Made by a program: the position numbers and the translations under genes
Assembly (NCBI RefSeq): GCF_000156195.1
Contig: NZ_GG688317.1
Span: 62,001-126,000 of the forward strand
DNA from: Bacteroides finegoldii DSM 17565
Lineage (GTDB): Bacteria; Bacteroidota; Bacteroidia; Bacteroidales; Bacteroidaceae
Length of the DNA: 64,000 bases
Reading direction: 5' to 3'
Notes under the pieces: generated by a model
Databases searched by the model: none
Seen by the model: the letters and a program-made list of their open reading frames with translations, nothing else
What the model was told of the DNA's origin: nothing
In this document: positions 62,633 to 64,000 of the stretch, one piece after another
Numbering within the stretch: position 1 is the stretch's first letter
How the letters are laid out: the number at the start of each line of letters is the position of its first letter

Positions 62633-63742
62633 ATGAACTTGAAAGAATACTTTCGCCTTGCAAATTTATTTGGTAAGTTGAATTCTCAGGAAAAACTTGA
62701 GGATGATTTTACCACTATGCCTGAAGGTGAGACGCTGAGGTTCTTTTGGGAAAGCTGCGAACAAGAGAAAATTGATGCTTCTTCCATTATAGAGAGAACT
62801 CGTATGAAGATACAAAAAAGCGAAAAGAAGCGCAAACGGAACTATTTGTTGATAACTTCCGCTTCTATTGCTGCTTCTATTCTGATTTGTATGTCAACTA
62901 TTTATTTTATGAATCTAGAAACTGTTGTCGATTTAGACTTACAAGCTATTGCAGAAGGTCTAGATAGCCAGACTGTTGATGAAGTAACTCTGATAACTGC
63001 TAAAGAACAATTGAACTTAGATGAAGATGCCTTTATTAAGTATTCAAAGGAAGGAAAAGTTGCGGTTAATTCTCAGGTTATTAAAGAAGAAAAGGTAAAA
63101 GATGAACAAGAATATAATCAGTTGATTGTTCCCTCAGGTAAGAGGGCTAGAATAGAGCTGTCAGATGGGACTCGTCTAGTGGTAAACTCCCAGTCTAAAG
63201 TTGTTTATCCTCGTCGTTTTAAAGGTGACATTCGTAAGATATATACTCAAGGGGAAGTTTTTCTAGAGGTTGCTCATGATAAGAAACATCCTTTTATTGT
63301 TGAATCTGAGGATTTTAAATTACGGGTACTTGGTACAAAGTTTAATATTTCCAATTATCGGGGAAGTGCGACCAATATTGTATTGGTAGAAGGATCAGTA
63401 GAAGTAACTGATAAGAATGAGAAGAAGGCACAATTGGCTCCACATGATTTATTGAATATAGCAGATGGTTCAATTGTCTGTCAGAAGCAAGTGGATGTAG
63501 CTGAATATATTAGTTGGATAGATGGAATTATGCTGTTGAATGGCAATACTTTATCGCAGATTATTCAGAAGCTAAGCATTTATTATGGTGTATCCATACA
63601 GTGTGATCCATTGGTAGGTAGTGAGAAGGTCTATGGAAAACTAGATTTGAAAGATGATATAGATGAGGTGATTGAATGTATTCAGCAAACATTGCCATTT
63701 ACGATAGAAAAAAGAGATACTAGTATATACTTGAATAAATAA
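62633..63742 (+). CDS. FecR-family anti-sigma factor
   Basis: The 369-aa protein spans the inner membrane once (about residues 72-95, LLITSASIAASILICMSTIYFM). The short cytoplasmic N-terminus binds the sigma factor. The periplasmic part has the FecR domain (QLIVPSGKRARIELSDGTRLVVNSQSKVVYP, FIVESEDFKLRVLGTKFNI) and a DUF4974 C-terminal domain (LIQKLSIYYGVSIQCD). It should relay the signal from the SusC-like receptor. It follows the sigma gene after 167 bp with no other gene between. Confidence 0.93.
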   Translation: MNLKEYFRLANLFGKLNSQEKLEDDFTTMPEGETLRFFWESCEQEKIDASSIIERTRMKIQKSEKKRKRNYLLITSASIAASILICMSTIYFMNLETVVDLDLQAIAEGLDSQTVDEVTLITAKEQLNLDEDAFIKYSKEGKVAVNSQVIKEEKVKDEQEYNQLIVPSGKRARIELSDGTRLVVNSQSKVVYPRRFKGDIRKIYTQGEVFLEVAHDKKHPFIVESEDFKLRVLGTKFNISNYRGSATNIVLVEGSVEVTDKNEKKAQLAPHDLLNIADGSIVCQKQVDVAEYISWIDGIMLLNGNTLSQIIQKLSIYYGVSIQCDPLVGSEKVYGKLDLKDDIDEVIECIQQTLPFTIEKRDTSIYLNK

Positions 63743-63809
63743 TAACTTTTTAATTAATCTTTTAAATATGCTTGCCTATGAAGAACAGATTATCATCATG
63801 ACACAAAAA

Positions 63810-63839
63810 ATCGGATAAATATTGCCGTATTTACCCGAT
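63810..63839 (+). promoter_or_regulatory. Hairpin in the leader of the second susC gene
   Basis: ATCGGATAAATA (63810-63821) pairs with TATTTACCCGAT (63828-63839), one mismatch, loop TTGCCG. It lies 57 bp before the ATG and has no T-run, so it is not a simple terminator. It may be an operator or a leader RNA structure. Confidence 0.5.
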
Positions 63840-63896
63840 AGTAATTCCTTAGTTAAATCAATAAATCCAAAATTGTTAACCTAAAAAGAAATTTTT

Positions 63897-64000
63897 ATGG
63901 TAAAGAAAAGTATTTTTTTACACTTAAAAAAAAGACTTAAGCTTTTTTGTATTATAAACGTCTTTTTTATGATTCCTAGTTCTTCGTTCGGTACTAATTC
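63897..64000 (+). CDS. N-terminus of a SusC-like TonB-dependent receptor (partial)
   Basis: Thirty-four codons are visible from ATG 63897: a Lys-rich start (MVKKSIFLHLKKRLKLF) and a hydrophobic stretch ending SSSFGTN, a long signal peptide typical of SusC/FecA-type receptors. The order ECF sigma, FecR, then this gene predicts a receptor with an STN domain. The rest lies beyond the window, so identity rests on context. Confidence 0.65.
   Translation, partial: MVKKSIFLHLKKRLKLFCIINVFFMIPSSSFGTN

Overview
The window comes from a Bacteroides chromosome, probably of the B. ovatus / B. xylanisolvens / B. thetaiotaomicron group. The evidence is SusC/SusD-type outer-membrane glycan uptake genes, a hybrid two-component regulator, an ECF sigma/FecR pair, many SPII lipoproteins, and Bacteroides-style promoters (-7 TAnnTTTG, few Shine-Dalgarno sequences). 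Species level is inference.

Region 1 (about 490-12625) is a 12.1 kb integrative mobilizable element inserted in a tRNA-Met(CAU) gene. A 22-bp identical core covering the anticodon arm flanks it (490-511 and 12604-12625). The intact tRNA is at the right end and a displaced 3' tRNA fragment with its terminator is at the left. In order the element carries: a tyrosine integrase, a 23-bp-period direct-repeat array, an AAA/DUF4143 ATPase with a partner of unknown function, an excisionase-like HTH protein, a primase-helicase-type ATPase, a GC-rich mobilization module (small protein, winged-helix protein, oriT-like repeats, MobV relaxase), a secreted protein, and an HTH + HNH nuclease pair next to the right end. 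The last pair and the ATPase pair are the best candidates for undescribed cargo systems.

Region 2 (12682-16099) is chromosomal housekeeping: the tRNA promoter, an Lrp/AsnC regulator with a DUF4491 membrane protein, two tandem FKBP-type prolyl isomerases, and a sirtuin without a zinc site. Region 3 (16194-18587) is one secreted GH115 enzyme. Region 4 (18574-28252) is a surface-glycan cluster: seven glycosyltransferases on the minus strand, a fucosyltransferase-like gene on plus, and a MOP-family flippase. No polymerase or initiating transferase is visible, so it may build a lipooligosaccharide-like glycan or be part of a larger locus. metG and a CoA-ligase (NDP-forming) follow, back to back.

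Region 5 (32511-51585) is a polysaccharide utilization locus: HTCS sensor-regulator, GH65-like enzyme, an unclassified secreted alpha/alpha-barrel-like protein, SusC, SusD, two SusE-like lipoproteins, GH43 and GH31. The model is binding and import by SusC/D/E, hydrolysis by GH43, GH31 and GH65, and sensing of a released sugar by the HTCS. The enzyme set points to an alpha-glucosyl-containing glycan, perhaps with arabinose or xylose side groups, but the substrate cannot be read from sequence.

Region 6 (51586-52052) has no protein gene. It holds a candidate 165-nt small RNA with promoter and terminator, followed by a palindrome array with 22-bp period. Region 7 (52053-61798) is core: comM/yifB, a degenerate TlpA-like lipoprotein, a TPR/OmpA-like lipoprotein, xerD, aroQ, pyk, an O-methyltransferase, rbfA and a Lol-type permease. 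Region 8 (61874-64000) begins a second glycan or nutrient uptake locus controlled by an ECF sigma factor and FecR anti-sigma, with a SusC-like receptor running off the window.
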